A stretch of DNA of 64,000 nucleotides from assembly GCA_948567375.1 (NCBI GenBank), contig OX419761.1, positions 31,720,243 to 31,784,242 of the forward strand. The letters run 5' to 3'. Below are positions 48,959-60,683 of this stretch, in pieces. Made by a program: the position numbers and the translations under genes. Every line of letters starts with the position of its first letter. Position 1 is the stretch's first letter. This DNA is from Lunularia cruciata. Taxonomy: Eukaryota; Streptophyta; Marchantiopsida; Lunulariales; Lunulariaceae. Under the pieces are notes generated by a model. It did no database searches. It saw nothing but the letters and a program-made list of their open reading frames with translations, and was not told where the DNA came from.

Positions 48959-51900
48959 CTACCTTCTATGGTACATCTTCAACTTATCATGGTTAATCCT
49001 ATCAAAGTGTCTTCCTCCCAACTCCTTGAGATCATAAGTGTAATTTCCCCACACCTTCTCTACTATGAAAGGTCCAAAGTACTTAGGCAAAAACTTCTTT
49101 TGTACTCTCTTGAATCGAATGGAATCAAACAACATTACCCAATCACCTTCTTTGAAAGGCTCCACCTTCTTCTTGCCTTGCCTCTTGTCATAGCTCTCCT
49201 TTTGTTTCCTTTGGGCTTGCTCCACTCGAACCATAGCAACTGCTCTTGCCTCTTCCAACTCCATGAGTTGATCCTTCCTTGACTTCTCTGCATCACTTCC
49301 TTGTGCTTTCTTCAATCTCCTATGAATGCTTTGGAAGGTAGGAAGATCAAAGTGAATAGGTAAGGTAGACTCAATACCATACACCAATTGGAATGGAGAA
49401 TATCCAGTGGAAGTCTTCATGGTTGTCCTATACTCCCACAAAACTGCATGAATCCTCTTGTCCCAATGATGTTTAGCCCCCTCCATTTCTGCATCTTTGG
49501 CCAACATCATGCACAAGGTCTGATTGGTTCTCTCTGCCAAGCCATTGGAATTTGGCGTTATAATAATAGAAACCATTAATATATACCTCTTGTCATAGCT
49601 CTCCTTTTGTTTCCTTTGGGCTTGCTCCACTCGAACCATAGCAACTGCTCTTGCCTCTTCCAACTCCATGAGTTGATCCTTCCTTGACTTCTCTGCATCA
49701 CTTCCTTGTGCTTTCTTCAATCTCCTATGAATGCTTTGGAAGGTAGGAAGATCAAAGTGAATAGGTAAGGTAGACTCAATACCATACACCAATTGGAATG
49801 GAGAATATCCAGTGGAAGTCTTCATGGTTGTCCTATACTCCCACAAAACTGCATGAATCCTCTTGTCCCAATGATGTTTAGCCCCCTCCATTTCTGCATC
49901 TTTGGCCAACATCATGCACAAGGTCTGATTGGTTCTCTCTGCCAAGCCATTGGAATTTGGCTTATAGGATGTAGTTACTCTATGTGTGATAGAGAAATGT
50001 CGTAGCATGGCTGTAGTAATGCTTCCTGTAAACTCTCCTCCTCTATCAGAAACCAACTCCAAAGGGCATCCAAACCTAGTGATAATGCGTTCATAAAGAA
50101 ATCTACCCACTTCATCTTCATTCTTGTCCCTCAATGGTCTAGCCTCAACCCACTTGGTAAGGTAATCAGTAACTACCACAATGTACCGATTGTTCCTTGG
50201 GGTTCTATTGAGAGGTCCTACAAAATCAATTCCCCACTTCTCAAAGGGTCCTAGCAATGGAATTGATCTAAGTGGTGGAGTGGATGTAGACTTTCTAGCA
50301 AAAGCTTGACAAACATGACAAGTTTTGCAATAATCAAGACAATCCTTGAAAATCCCTATCCAATGGTAACCTGCATCTAGAATCTTGAAAGCAGTCACCT
50401 TTCCTGCAAAGTGTCCTCCACATACTAAACCTTCATGAAACTCCTTTATGAGTAGGATAGACTCTTCCTTACCCACTGCTCTTCGAAGTAGACCATCTGC
50501 TCCTTGGTGAAAAAGAATATCATCCACCATTGTGTAAGGTCTAGATCTTGCTGCAAGGGCCTTCCTCTCCCTAGCATGCATCCCTTCTGGATAGTTACCT
50601 CTTGTCACAAAATCCACAATCTCCTTGTACTCCATTGGAACCTCTTGAGTGACTGAGATTGTCATGAGCTCCTCATCCGGGAAGGAATCATCTACTGGCT
50701 CATCTCCATCATGATCATAGGCTCTAGATAACAAATCAGCATTTGCATGTTTCTTTCCTGGCCTATCCTCAATTGTGTAGTCATACTCAGACAAGAGAAT
50801 CATCCACCTTGCTAGTCTCCCTTCAACATTAGGCTTGTTGAAGATGTACTTCAAAGCCTTGTGATCCGTGACAATTGTGGCTTTCCCTCCAATCAAGTAG
50901 TGTCTAAACTTCTTGAGACCAAAGATCACTGCCAACCCTTCTCTCTCTGTGATAGAGTAGTTCTTCTCTGCTGAAACCATCTGCCTACTAGCATAAGCTA
51001 TTGGATGATCATGCCCATCTTGGTCTAATTGACTAAGAGTGCATCCTATAGCTACATTAGAAGCATCAGTGTAGAGGATGAAAGGCTTACTCCAATCAGG
51101 TTTAGCAAGAATTGGAGCTACAACAAGGGATTGCTTGAGCTCCTCAAAAGCTTTGAGAGCCTCCTTGTCTTCCAAAATCACCATGTAATCTACACCCTTC
51201 TTCATGTAGATGGTCAATGCATAAGCCTTGTTGGAAAATGAGAAGATGAACCTCCTATAGTACCCAACCATTCCCAAGAATTGGCGTAACTTTGTCAAGC
51301 TTGAAGGGAATGGAAGGTCTGAGATTTTCCTCACCTTCTCAGGATCAACTGCTATTCCATCCTTGGAGATGATGTGCCCCAAAAGTAGACCTTCTTCACA
51401 TCCAAAAATGCACTTCTCTGGGTTGAGTGATGCATTTGCCTCATCCAAGCGTTGCAAGACTTTGATTAGGTGCTCAAAGTGCTCCTCCTTGCTCCCATAG
51501 ACACAAAAGTCATCAATGAAATCTCTCACAAATTTCCCAATGAAAGGTTCAAATACCTTGTTCATGAACCGTTGGAATGTGGCTGGAGCATTGCAAAGCC
51601 CAAAAGGCATGACCTTGAAAGCGTAAGTTCCCCAAGGTGTGGTGAATGTGGTGAGTTGTTGATGCTCTGGTGCAATCTTGATTTGGTTATATCCACTATA
51701 ACCATCTCCAAAACTGTACCTCTCATGACCTGCAACCTCCTCCAAGATCTCATCAATGAATGGCAATGGGTAGTAGTCCTTCTTGGTAACAACATTGAGC
51801 TTCTTGTAATCCACACATACCCGAAGCTTGCCATTCTTTTTCTTCACAATGACAATTGGAGACACCCATTCTGAATTCTCCACCTCAAAGATAAATCCAG

Positions 51901-54900
51901 GCTGGATTTATCTTTGAGGTGGATGAACTTGCGGAAAATCTCCTCAAATCTCACCTTCTCCTCCTTGGTAACATTTGGGCCATACTTGAGGGTAGATAAC
52001 CTTCTCTCTACCTCCTCAAGTGTCAATGGTGATTTATCTGGGTCCTTCAAAACCTCTGGCTTAGGTGCAAAATCCATAGCACATAAAGGATACACATCTG
52101 AATCAGATTCAGATTCATCCTCCTCCGTGGAAGTCTCCTCTTCCATGCTTGTGTCCACACCTGAAGCTCCTCCTTCAGAATCTGATTCCCAATAATCAGA
52201 AGATGGGGTATCTGAATGTGAAGTGTTGGTGGTGTTAGTCACAGGAACAGTGACTCTATGGTTTGATGGCCCAATCCTTAAGTACCCTTTGTGCCATCGA
52301 TCAGTTGTGCGTGCTGCTCTCAACCATGGCCTCCCAAGAAGTAAGTCATAGCTTGAATCCTTCAAGACTTGGAAAGTCATGAGATTTTGGACTCCCATAA
52401 CTGAAACTACCACCTTATCCATCACTCCTACTGGTCGAACTTGTTGCTTGTTTGCCATGCTCACCACAAATGTTGAAGGTCTTGAGGGTATCATACCCAA
52501 CTTCTTCATCAACCTTTCTGACATGGCATTCACTGCTGATCCTCCATCAACCAATGCATCCTTGATGTTGTGACCATTCACTCTCACATCAGGAGATTTT
52601 CCGCAAGTTCTCCACCTCAAAGATAAATCCAGCCTCCTTGAGCTTATCAATCTCCTCCTTCACAACCAAAGATATTGGTGGGCTAATGCGACGTTGCTTT
52701 TGGCGGATTGGTCTTGCATGTGACTCCACCTCTATCTTGTGCTCCTCCAAGGTGACTTCCTTCAAATCCTTGTAACTAAAAGCAAACACATGGATGAACT
52801 TGCGGAAAATCTCCTCAAATCTCACCTTCTCCTCCTTGGTAACATTTGGGCCATACTTGAGGGTAGATAACCTTCTCTCTACCTCCTCAAGTGTCAATGG
52901 TGATTTATCTGGGTCCTTCAAAACCTCTGGCTTAGGTGCAAAATCCATAGCACATAAAGGATACACATCTGAATCAGATTCAGATTCATCCTCCTCCGTG
53001 GAAGTCTCCTCTTCCATGCTTGTGTCCACACCTGAAGCTCCTCCTTCAGAATCTGATTCCCAATAATCAGAAGATGGGGTATCTGAATGTGAAGTGTTGG
53101 TGGTGTTAGTCACAGGAACAGTGACTCTATGGTTTGATGGCCCAATCCTTAAGTACCCTTTGTGCCATCGATCAGTTGTGCGTGCTGCTCTCAACCATGG
53201 CCTCCCAAGAAGTAAGTCATAGCTTGAATCCTTCAAGACTTGGAAAGTCATGAGATTTTGGACTCCCATAACTGAAACTACCACCTTATCCATCACTCCT
53301 ACTGGTCGAACTTGTTGCTTGTTTGCCATGCTCACCACAAATGTTGAAGGTCTTGAGGGTATCATACCCAACTTCTTCATCAACCTTTCTGACATGGCAT
53401 TCACTGCTGATCCTCCATCAACCAATGCATCCTTGATGTTGTGACCATTCACTCTCACATCAATCTTGGAGGCATATTCACAAGCCTCCCATGGTGCTGG
53501 CTTGGCATCCACCACCCCCATTGATACTGGAACTTTTGCCTTCTTCTTCTTCTTGCTCCTTGTAGAACTCAAACCACCTCTAAGCTCCTTTCTCAAGGTA
53601 GGGTTCAAAGCAATTAATTGGCCCACTGTGATGTTAGCCTTGTGACTACCAACATCCTCCAACACATTGTAGTTCCATTGTTGCTTTGAGATCAAGAAGT
53701 CCTCCATCCCCAACTTCTTCCTTGGAGTCTTTGTTGTTGATGGTGTTGAGGTGCGAGTGCTCCTAGTAGACATAGGAGTATCCTTGCTTGAAGTAAATCC
53801 TTGAGAAGAGTGAACATCCTCTGCAAAACGAGCTCTCTTCTTCTCTTGTGCCAAAAGCTCCAAATTAAGACCCTTGGAGTTTGAGCACTCTCCCTTCTCA
53901 TACTTGCTCTCAACCACATCTATGGATGCTATCCCCTTACCTTTGTTGGTATTAGGAGCCACTTGGGTTTCACTACCTCCCTCTTTCCCTCTATTGGCTC
54001 CCTCATAACCCCTTCCTCCATGGTAAGTGGAATTTGGGCAATTCCTTTGGATATGGCCTCTTCCTCCACAACCAAAACAATTTCTATCATTGAAATTGTT
54101 GGCTGGTTGGCCTCCTCTATATGGATAGTTTCCATAACTCCTAGGCCCTCTCCCTACATTCTGATCCATCTCTCTCTTCTCCCATAGTTGCACCACATTG
54201 ATCTTGAGATCCGCAAGTTGTTCTGTGATGGTTTGGAGTGGATCTTTTGGTGGAGGTGCAAGAACTGGAGCAACTACTACTTGTGGTGCAACCCTTGTCA
54301 CCAAAGTATCAGAAGTTCCACCATACTTGTAGCCTTGAGGAGGATGCACAACCTCCTTCACCACCAAATCACTCTCATCCCCTTCCAAACTCTCCTCCAT
54401 ACGAATTGCGATCTTGATAGCTTCAACCTTGGAAGAAGGTTTCTCATATCTCACCTTGCTTCTAATTTGTGGTCTCAATCCTCCCACAAAATTCTTGGTG
54501 AGCATGGCCCCTATGCCAATCATTGTAGTCTCCACATCATCCCCACCCTTCCTCAACATTATGCGAAATCTGGACTCCAACTTTTCCACTCTTTCCACAT
54601 AGACCCTCACTTTCTCTCCATCTCCTTGCTTGAGAAATGTAACCTCACTCATCAATCTCTCATAACTCTCATCAGGAAGAAAGTTCTCAATGAGTGCTGA
54701 AGTCAAAGTCTCCCAAGACTCCTCTTCCCCCTCTCTCCTCTCTCTCTTTTGGTATTCTGATTCATACCATGTAAGTGCTGCATCCTCAAAGAAATCTGGT
54801 AATAATGAGGCCCACTCATTCTTCCTCCTCTCATTGTTTCCTATGCAAGCTCTCTTGAAGTCTCTCACAAAGGCCTCCACATCTTCTCCATCCTTGCCAA

Positions 54901-54922
54901 AGAAAACCGGAAGTTTCCCCAT
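48959..54922 (-). mobile_element. A4 gag-protease-RT-RNase H-integrase block
   Basis: From 54922 on the minus strand: gag (MGKLPVFFGKDGEDVEAFVR, LTWYESEYQKRER), the CCHC knuckle (CFGCGGRGHIQRNCP), protease (DALVDGGSAVNAM), then RT with CVDYKKLNVVTKKDYYPLPF, DGYSGYNQIKIAPEHQQLTT and FIDDFCVYG. RNase H follows (ILYTDASNVAIGCTLSQLD), then integrase with the zinc region and the DD-E core (LVSDRGGEFTGS, NSNGLAERTNQ). The end of pol (KYFGPFIVEKVWGNYTYDL) has no chromodomain. Long frames remain open in places, in keeping with its youth, but internal repeated blocks show that it is not intact. Confidence 0.9.
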
Positions 54923-55157
54923 CTTAACCCCTCACTATCTTTCTTTTCTCTTAATTTTTTTTTTCTCTTTTCTTTTCTCTCACTCTATTACTAATAGAGT
55001 ATATACATGACTAACACCATCTGAGAATAATCCACTCTAGGGAACACAAAAGGTTCAGGTTGCTCCAAGATTTCTATAGCAACATCAAATCCTAGAGTGC
55101 ATATCAATCTAACTCTCATGGATAGTTTATCCATAAGTTGAAAGATTATCTCCATCA

Positions 55158-55792
55158 CTAATCTTGAGAACTAGCTGATGAAGGTGGTAGTATTTCTGTA
55201 GCTGTACTAAGACTCTCTCCAAGATCCTTCACCAAAGTTTCCAAAAGTGCTTTTACTCCACTACACTCATGTCCTTTTGGAAGTCCTTCAACTCCACAAA
55301 CTTCACACAACTCCTTGGTCTTAGATCTTCTCCCTCCCAATCTTGGTGAAGAAGGTCCAACATGCAAACCCAAGTCAAGTAAGCCTCTCCTTTCCCTCAA
55401 TCTCTTGCTCTCAAAGGTTAATGGACATGAACTTGCCTTATGTCCCTTCTCTCCACATAGAAAGCACTTAGACTCACTCTTTCCTCCAAGTGGTGTAGGT
55501 TTTTGGATCCTCTCAACACTCTCTTCAAATTCTATTGTAAACTCTCTTTTCCTCAAATCCACCCCTACAATCACCTCAAACCCTTGGGGAACCTTGCATA
55601 ATCTCAATTTCCACTCTTGATGACCCTCCATGTTCCCAAAGATGAATCTAAACACTCAAACATGCTTTTTGTTGATCTCAAACTTCTCATGCATGAGATC
55701 TCCACTCTGCAGAATTGACCCTTCCTCACAATGTCACTCAAATCTCCCAACGAATATGTCACAGTCCTCTGAAATTTTCCACACTTGATCAC
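55158..55792 (-). mobile_element. A4 extra zinc-knuckle reading frame upstream of gag
   Basis: In the leader, in gag direction: LGDLSDIVRKGQFCRVEISC, then a CCHC knuckle CFLCGEKGHKASSCP, a CEVCGVEGLPKGHECS motif and a Leu-rich tail. It corresponds to A3 31651-32283 and A2 40395-41000. Its knuckle is distinct in sequence from that of gag. Confidence 0.7.
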
Positions 55793-56469
55793 AACTCTAG
55801 GGCGTCCCTCTCTGCAAAATTTTAGATCTTTTCATCGAGCCATTTGGCCTAGACACCTTTCTATTCAGCACTCATATTTCAGATTTGGTCTGAAAACCAC
55901 CCCCCTCACTTCAAAAACTCATAACGCACTGCGCAAAAACGATCTCTCTCTAATTTTTGTGGCAGCAGGTAGGATACAATGCACTGAATTTTCTTGGAAA
56001 TTTTCAGGACAATTCACTGAAAATTGAAGAAATGGCAGACTCTGTACAATTTTCCAGAGAGCATGCAGTTGCGGGAGCACTTTACCCTATCAACTTTCAA
56101 AAATTCTAGCCCAGTGCGCATAGAAGCTCTCTCAATAATTTCAAGTGTGCTAACTGAAAGATAACCCAAGCTATCATGTGTAGAAATCTCGAGTCCAGAT
56201 CTCAAACTTGAGATTTTGCCCAAAATCACCTTAATCCCCAAAATCTGCAATCCACCTCACACAATCTCTCCAATTCCTCTCATGTGTACAAGATGTACAA
56301 AATCACCTCAAGGACATCATAATGAACTACAGGGTATACAAATGGATCTTGGTTCTCTAACATAAGTTCAGCCCTCTCCTCTCCTAATGTTCTCTCCAAG
56401 TGAGCTCTCATAGCCTCCTTCTGCCTAATGTAGAATTGGACGCGGAACATTATCTTGCCTTCTAGAGAG

Positions 56470-57183
56470 GTCCCGGCAACGGAACCAAAAATGTGAGCCG
56501 GCCTGTCTCTCACTCAGGATGAACCTCTGATGGCTATTATGGTAGCGCACCATGGACTAAGAAGGCAAGGAACCCCAACTCCATCATACTCCTCCAAGGC
56601 TAACACTCCAAGACTCAAGACATTGCTCACTAGAGAACTCAATGAGAGAGAGATAGTTGCAAATGAAAGGATGATGAGTACCTCCTCACTCCTTGTTTAT
56701 ATACTTGTGAAATAGTTACGTACCAAAGTTACTAATTACCGTAGTAACTCAAGTTACTAGACTAAAAGTCAAGTAAAGTCAAAAAGTAGAAAGGAATATC
56801 CATTCACATGGGCATATTCCCCTAAGCATGTGGTCTTATCTTGACCCAACCACTAAAGCAAGGATTCCTTCACATGGGCTATCCTTGGACTAAAGAAGAA
56901 TCCAAAACAAAAAGGCTTGCGGGCCCAAGAGTTCTCAACTCTTTCCCCAAAGCCAAACACCTAGGAATAATACCAAGTCAACACACTAAAATCCAAAATA
57001 GTGGTGCTCATCTTTTCTACTTCCTCTAAAGTAAGGTCCCATCTATCTTAGCTATGACTAACTTTAGCTAACCATGACTAATATAGAACCATCCTTTATC
57101 TCTATATAAATAATATCTCTTAAGTACTTGTAATACCAAGCTAAATATCACAATACCACACACATGCACAAATGGGTGTTACA
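56470..57183 (-). repeat. A4 primer-binding site and 5' LTR
   Basis: The LTR is 56492-57183. Four bases inside it lies the primer site, which reads TGGTTCCGTTGCCGGGAC on the minus strand and is close to the complement of the plant tRNA-Asp 3' end (TGGCGCCGTTGCCGGGAA). Asp priming is usual for Athila-type elements. Confidence 0.85.
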
Positions 57184-57852
57184 AATCATGATAGAGATGA
57201 GCCGGTGGATGATTCCTTCCCCAGATGAGGAGCTCATGACAATCTCACTCACTCAAGAGGTTTCAATGGAGTACAAGGAGATTGTGGATTTTATGACAAG
57301 AGGTAACTATCCAAAAGGGATGCATGCTAGGGAGAGGAAGGCCCTTGCAGCAAGATCTAGACCTTACACAATGGTGGAGGATATTCTTTTTCACCAAGGA
57401 GCAGATGGTCTACTTTGAAGAGCAATGGGTAAGGAAGAGTCTATCCTACTCATAAAGGAGTTTTGTGAAGGTTTAGTGTGTGAAGGACACTTTGCAAGAA
57501 AGGTGACTACTTTCAAGATTCTAGATGCAGATTACCATTGGAGAGGGATTTTCAAGGATTGTCTTGATTATTGCAAAACTTGTCATGTTTGTCAAGCTTT
57601 TGCTAGAAAGTCTACATCTACTCCACCACTTAGATCAATTCCATTGCTATGACCATTTGAGAAGTGGGGAATTGATTTTGAAGGTCCTCTCAATAGAACT
57701 CCAAGGAACAATTGATATATTGTGGTAGTTATTGATTATCTTACCAAGTGGGTTGAGGCTAGACCATTGAAGGACAAGAATGAAGATGAAGTTGGGAGCT
57801 TTCTTTATGAACGCATTATCACTAGGTTTGGATGCCCTTTGGAGTTGGTTTC
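57184..57852 (+). mobile_element. LTR-less plus-strand family A fragment, right part
   Basis: The fragment continues from 48218 across A4: RNase H/integrase linker (RERKALAARSRPYTMVEDIL), zinc region (CKTCHVCQAF) and integrase core (VEARPLKDKNEDEVGSFLYE). It ends near 57852 in the integrase (GCPLELV), where family B leader sequence begins (CACCGGAGAGAAAC). Fossil. Confidence 0.8.
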
Positions 57853-59355
57853 ACCGGAGAGAAACAAAGGTAGTATGACTGGTCATCACTCCAACCTCAC
57901 TATCAAGAGCACACCAGAGCACCAACACTCAAAAGTCAAGGCACCTCACACAAACATGGTGCACAAACATGAAGTAGAGAATGGAGGGGGTCCAATCACA
58001 AGAAATCTAAACAAAAACCTTCCATCTCATAAAGCCACATGGGACTAACTCTATCACCATTTGGCATTTGACATAAGAAGTCGTATCTATGTCCAAAGCT
58101 ACCAAGATCACCTAGAATGGGATCAAACTGCCTCTCCTAGCCAAAGCTACAAATAATAGTGGGCCAATCACTAGGACAACAAGTGAGGGTGGACTTGTTG
58201 GCTAGGGCACCGGTCTAGGAACAAGAGATCTAGGGGTCAAACCCTATTGCACACAATCTAGCAAGATGAGCAGATTTTCCCAAACAATGACCAAGATCTA
58301 CTCTAAACTAGCTAGCCTCATGCCAGCAAGCTGCCTTGCTGGCCCCTCTAGGCCTTTGTAGCCTCTCATAGCCCATAGCCTGAAGCATCTAAATGCTAAA
58401 ATTTAGCTAAATGAGGCCTTTCTTCTTGCCACTTTGAACCTTCTCCAAATCTAGCAAAACTTCTCTAAATTTAGCCAAAATTTGACATAAAATCCAAACA
58501 AAATCTGACATAAAATCTGAATTAAACCCTAAAGGTGGCTGACTGCCAAATCCTCTGCTAACTCTCCACTCAAGCCAAACTGAATTAACGGGTTTTTCCA
58601 AATCACAAATTCATGAGGATAAGTTTCCAACTCCACCTTCAATTTTACTTTCTAAGCCCTACTCGCAACAAATTGGTCCTACCTTCACCTCCTAAGCTCA
58701 AAATCACAACCACTGCTCAAAAATTGCCTTCTCCTTGCTTCCGCACACCGTTTGTCTTATTGGAAAAATCTACATCCAACAAGCTTCTGCACTACAAGGA
58801 AAACTGAACTTTGATCAAGCTACCAACGATCTACCGAGCTTGGAGATATCATCTACACTCACAGTTCTTGCACCCAATTGCCACTTGACTTCACTTCTCT
58901 GATATCATCAGATCATTTATAACTCTCGAATGAACTCAACTCAGATCCAAAGCTTGATCTATCACTTTATAAACTGCCAACAACTGGGCACTGATTACAG
59001 TCAAGCCTCATCCATTCTAGCTAAGAAAATCCAGGTGATGCTAGCCGGCCTCTGTCCACCATAGCCAAGAACTTGAAGGCTCAACATCAGAGAAGTGAGC
59101 TCTCTGGAGCTGCATTTCAAAAGTATACCCCTGGACTTGAGCTAGGTTTGAAACCCTAACGGTCCCGCTGATGGCACACTCAATGGTGCAAACAGTGCAA
59201 AGTGACGGTGAGCCCCATCGTGAAGTCAGTACCCCAAACACAAAATCTGACCATCCGAAAGTAGTCTATGGGAAACTACTGAAATACCTCTAACTACTAT
59301 CACTACAACTCTAGTGTCTGAGAAATCTAGATGCAACACTACAAATGGTGTGACA
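57853..59355 (-). mobile_element. Family B leader, primer site and 5' LTR piece (minus-strand copy)
   Basis: On the minus strand from 59355: TGTCACACCATTTG begins an LTR piece of 448 bp to 58908 (ending AAATGATCTGA). TGATATCAGAG follows (58897-58907), close to the initiator-Met primer site TGGTATCAGAG. The leader then runs to 57853. This LTR piece lacks the first 106 bp seen in the 3' LTR at 14355. The leader matches bases 1 to about 690 of the plus-strand B copy. Confidence 0.75.
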
Positions 59356-59597
59356 CTTTCCTCAAAGTCAAACATGTAAGAATAATACAAAGTCAATACA
59401 CTAGAATCCAAAATAGTGATATTCACTCTTTTAAGTTCCTCTAAAGAAAGTTCACCTCTATCTTAGCTATGACTAGCTCTAGATAATCATGACTAATATA
59501 GAATCTTGGCTAAGCTTCATAATATAATTTCTTCAACTACTTACAATACTATCTTAATATATCCCCATAGAGTATACATGCCTCAATAAGTGTTACA
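59356..59597 (-). mobile_element. Outer solo family A LTR, right piece
   Basis: This completes the LTR interrupted at 13700: CTTTCCTCAAAG through to AAGTGTTACA at 59597. It is diverged compared with A3 and A4 LTRs, as expected of an old solo LTR that has hosted later insertions. Family C pol resumes at 59598. Confidence 0.8.
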
Positions 59598-59614
59598 TTT
59601 TGAAGTTCTCCCAA

Positions 59615-59686
59615 TTCCTTTGGTGAGATTTGATAGATTGGCTTACTCATTTCCTTTGGTGAGATTTGATAGATTGGCTTACTCAT
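59615..59686. repeat. Perfect 36-bp tandem duplication
   Basis: Two exact 36-bp units (59615-59650 and 59651-59686) lie in the family C pol relic. The unit is 12 codons long and duplicates MSKPIYQISPKE in the minus-strand reading. Confidence 0.95.
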
Positions 59687-60645
59687 TGGAATATTATTCA
59701 TCTCACTCATTGCCAACACCTTGATATTGAAAATCATACATTAATCAGAGTGTAATCTATTTAGAAACACATTCCACAATCTTGAATTATGTGATCAACC
59801 ATTGCTTTTGAGGCTTCTTATCATCATCAAATTTGCCTTGTACAATCAACTTTGTTCACAAAGCAAAAATTAAGATACCTTCCTCCAAAGCTTTTCATAC
59901 AACCGCTATATTGACAAACTTCCACTCTTGGGATTGACTACTCTTAGGTATCTTCCTCAAAATTACCAAAAAACCTAATTGATGATTCTTTCATTAGTGT
60001 TGTATTTGAATTTTTCATCGGGCCTATCAAATTGAAATGTTTAACCCAAGGAAGACACATAATGATATTGGAATGTAGTGGAGCTATTATGAAATTTATA
60101 CACTTTGATTACTACTTTCCAAACTTGAATGCAATAGGGTATGAGGTATAGAATGCAAAACACTTTCTACCATTCATAATCATTGATTTGCTATCTAATA
60201 GCAACTTGATACAAAAACATAATTCCTTCGCTAATTGCATGGACATGTAATTCTCAAAACTCACACAATAAACCAAAATCTTGTAACCTCAATCAAACTT
60301 GCATAGGTTGAGCTTTCAATCAGATTGTAACAAATTAGATTCACAACAAGTTGCTCAACATCTCTTATTGAGATTATTTGTTTCATTGATCTTCTTGATC
60401 CAAGAACTTCATTTGGGAATGGGTCAAGGTTGGACATTTGATAAATGCAATGTACAATTTGTCAACAATAGAAGCAATGATCATATTTTTGTACTTGTTG
60501 TCTATCTAACTTGCCAAGTGTTCTCCATTGGATAACATGAATCTCCATTGGTGTTGGCTATTCCACCCATGTCTAGTGTGTTTGCACATTTTGTGAAGGT
60601 CTAGGTCAAGACCAAGTTGTGTAACCAAGGAATCAAAGTGTTGGC

Positions 60646-60683
60646 CATTTGGAAGAAGACATTTGCATGTCTTCTTCCAAATG
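60646..60683. repeat. Perfect inverted repeat, 17-bp arms, 4-nt loop
   Basis: The arms at 60646-60662 and 60667-60683 are exact reverse complements around TTGC. The hairpin is much shorter than a typical plant microRNA precursor and resembles the other fold-back repeats in this window. Confidence 0.95.

Larger units (their letters stand above)
48219..57183 (-). mobile_element. A4: young, nearly complete family A (Athila/Tat-type) element
   Basis: The LTRs are 48219-48910 and 56492-57183, each 692 bp. By eye they differ at one position, which implies a very recent insertion (well under a million years at commonly used plant rates; inference). The flanks GATC (48215-48218) and AATC (57184-57187) are a near-match 4-bp target duplication in the plus-strand A fragment. 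On the minus strand: primer site 56470-56487, leader, upstream zinc-knuckle frame (about 55158-55792), gag-protease-pol block (48959-54922) and polypurine tract (48911-48921). It looks nearly whole, with about two or three internal defects including repeated internal blocks. Confidence 0.92.
13701..59355 (-). mobile_element. Family B Ty3/gypsy retrotransposon, minus-strand copy, host of most nested elements
   Basis: On the minus strand from the right: LTR piece (58908-59355), initiator-Met-type primer site (58897-58907), leader (57853-58896), protease (45527-45848), cytosine methyltransferase (about 44190-45140), RT and RNase H (about 42397-43640), integrase (about 14839-16135), PHD finger (14527-14661), polypurine tract and 3' LTR block (13701-14355). 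It inserted into a solo family A LTR and is flanked by CTTT at 13697-13700 and 59356-59359. Two blocks interrupt it: A2 (16136-42396) and a plus-strand A fragment (45919-57852). The gag region is absent where that A fragment sits. The copy is broken in well over ten places. Confidence 0.85.

Noticed and set aside
48219-57183. A4 as an intact, active element.
   Set aside because: The LTRs are almost identical, but the interior has a few defects and repeated blocks, so it is treated as a young fossil.
60646-60683. MicroRNA precursor.
   Set aside because: The hairpin is only 38 bases with perfect arms and a 4-base loop, shorter and more perfect than plant precursors.
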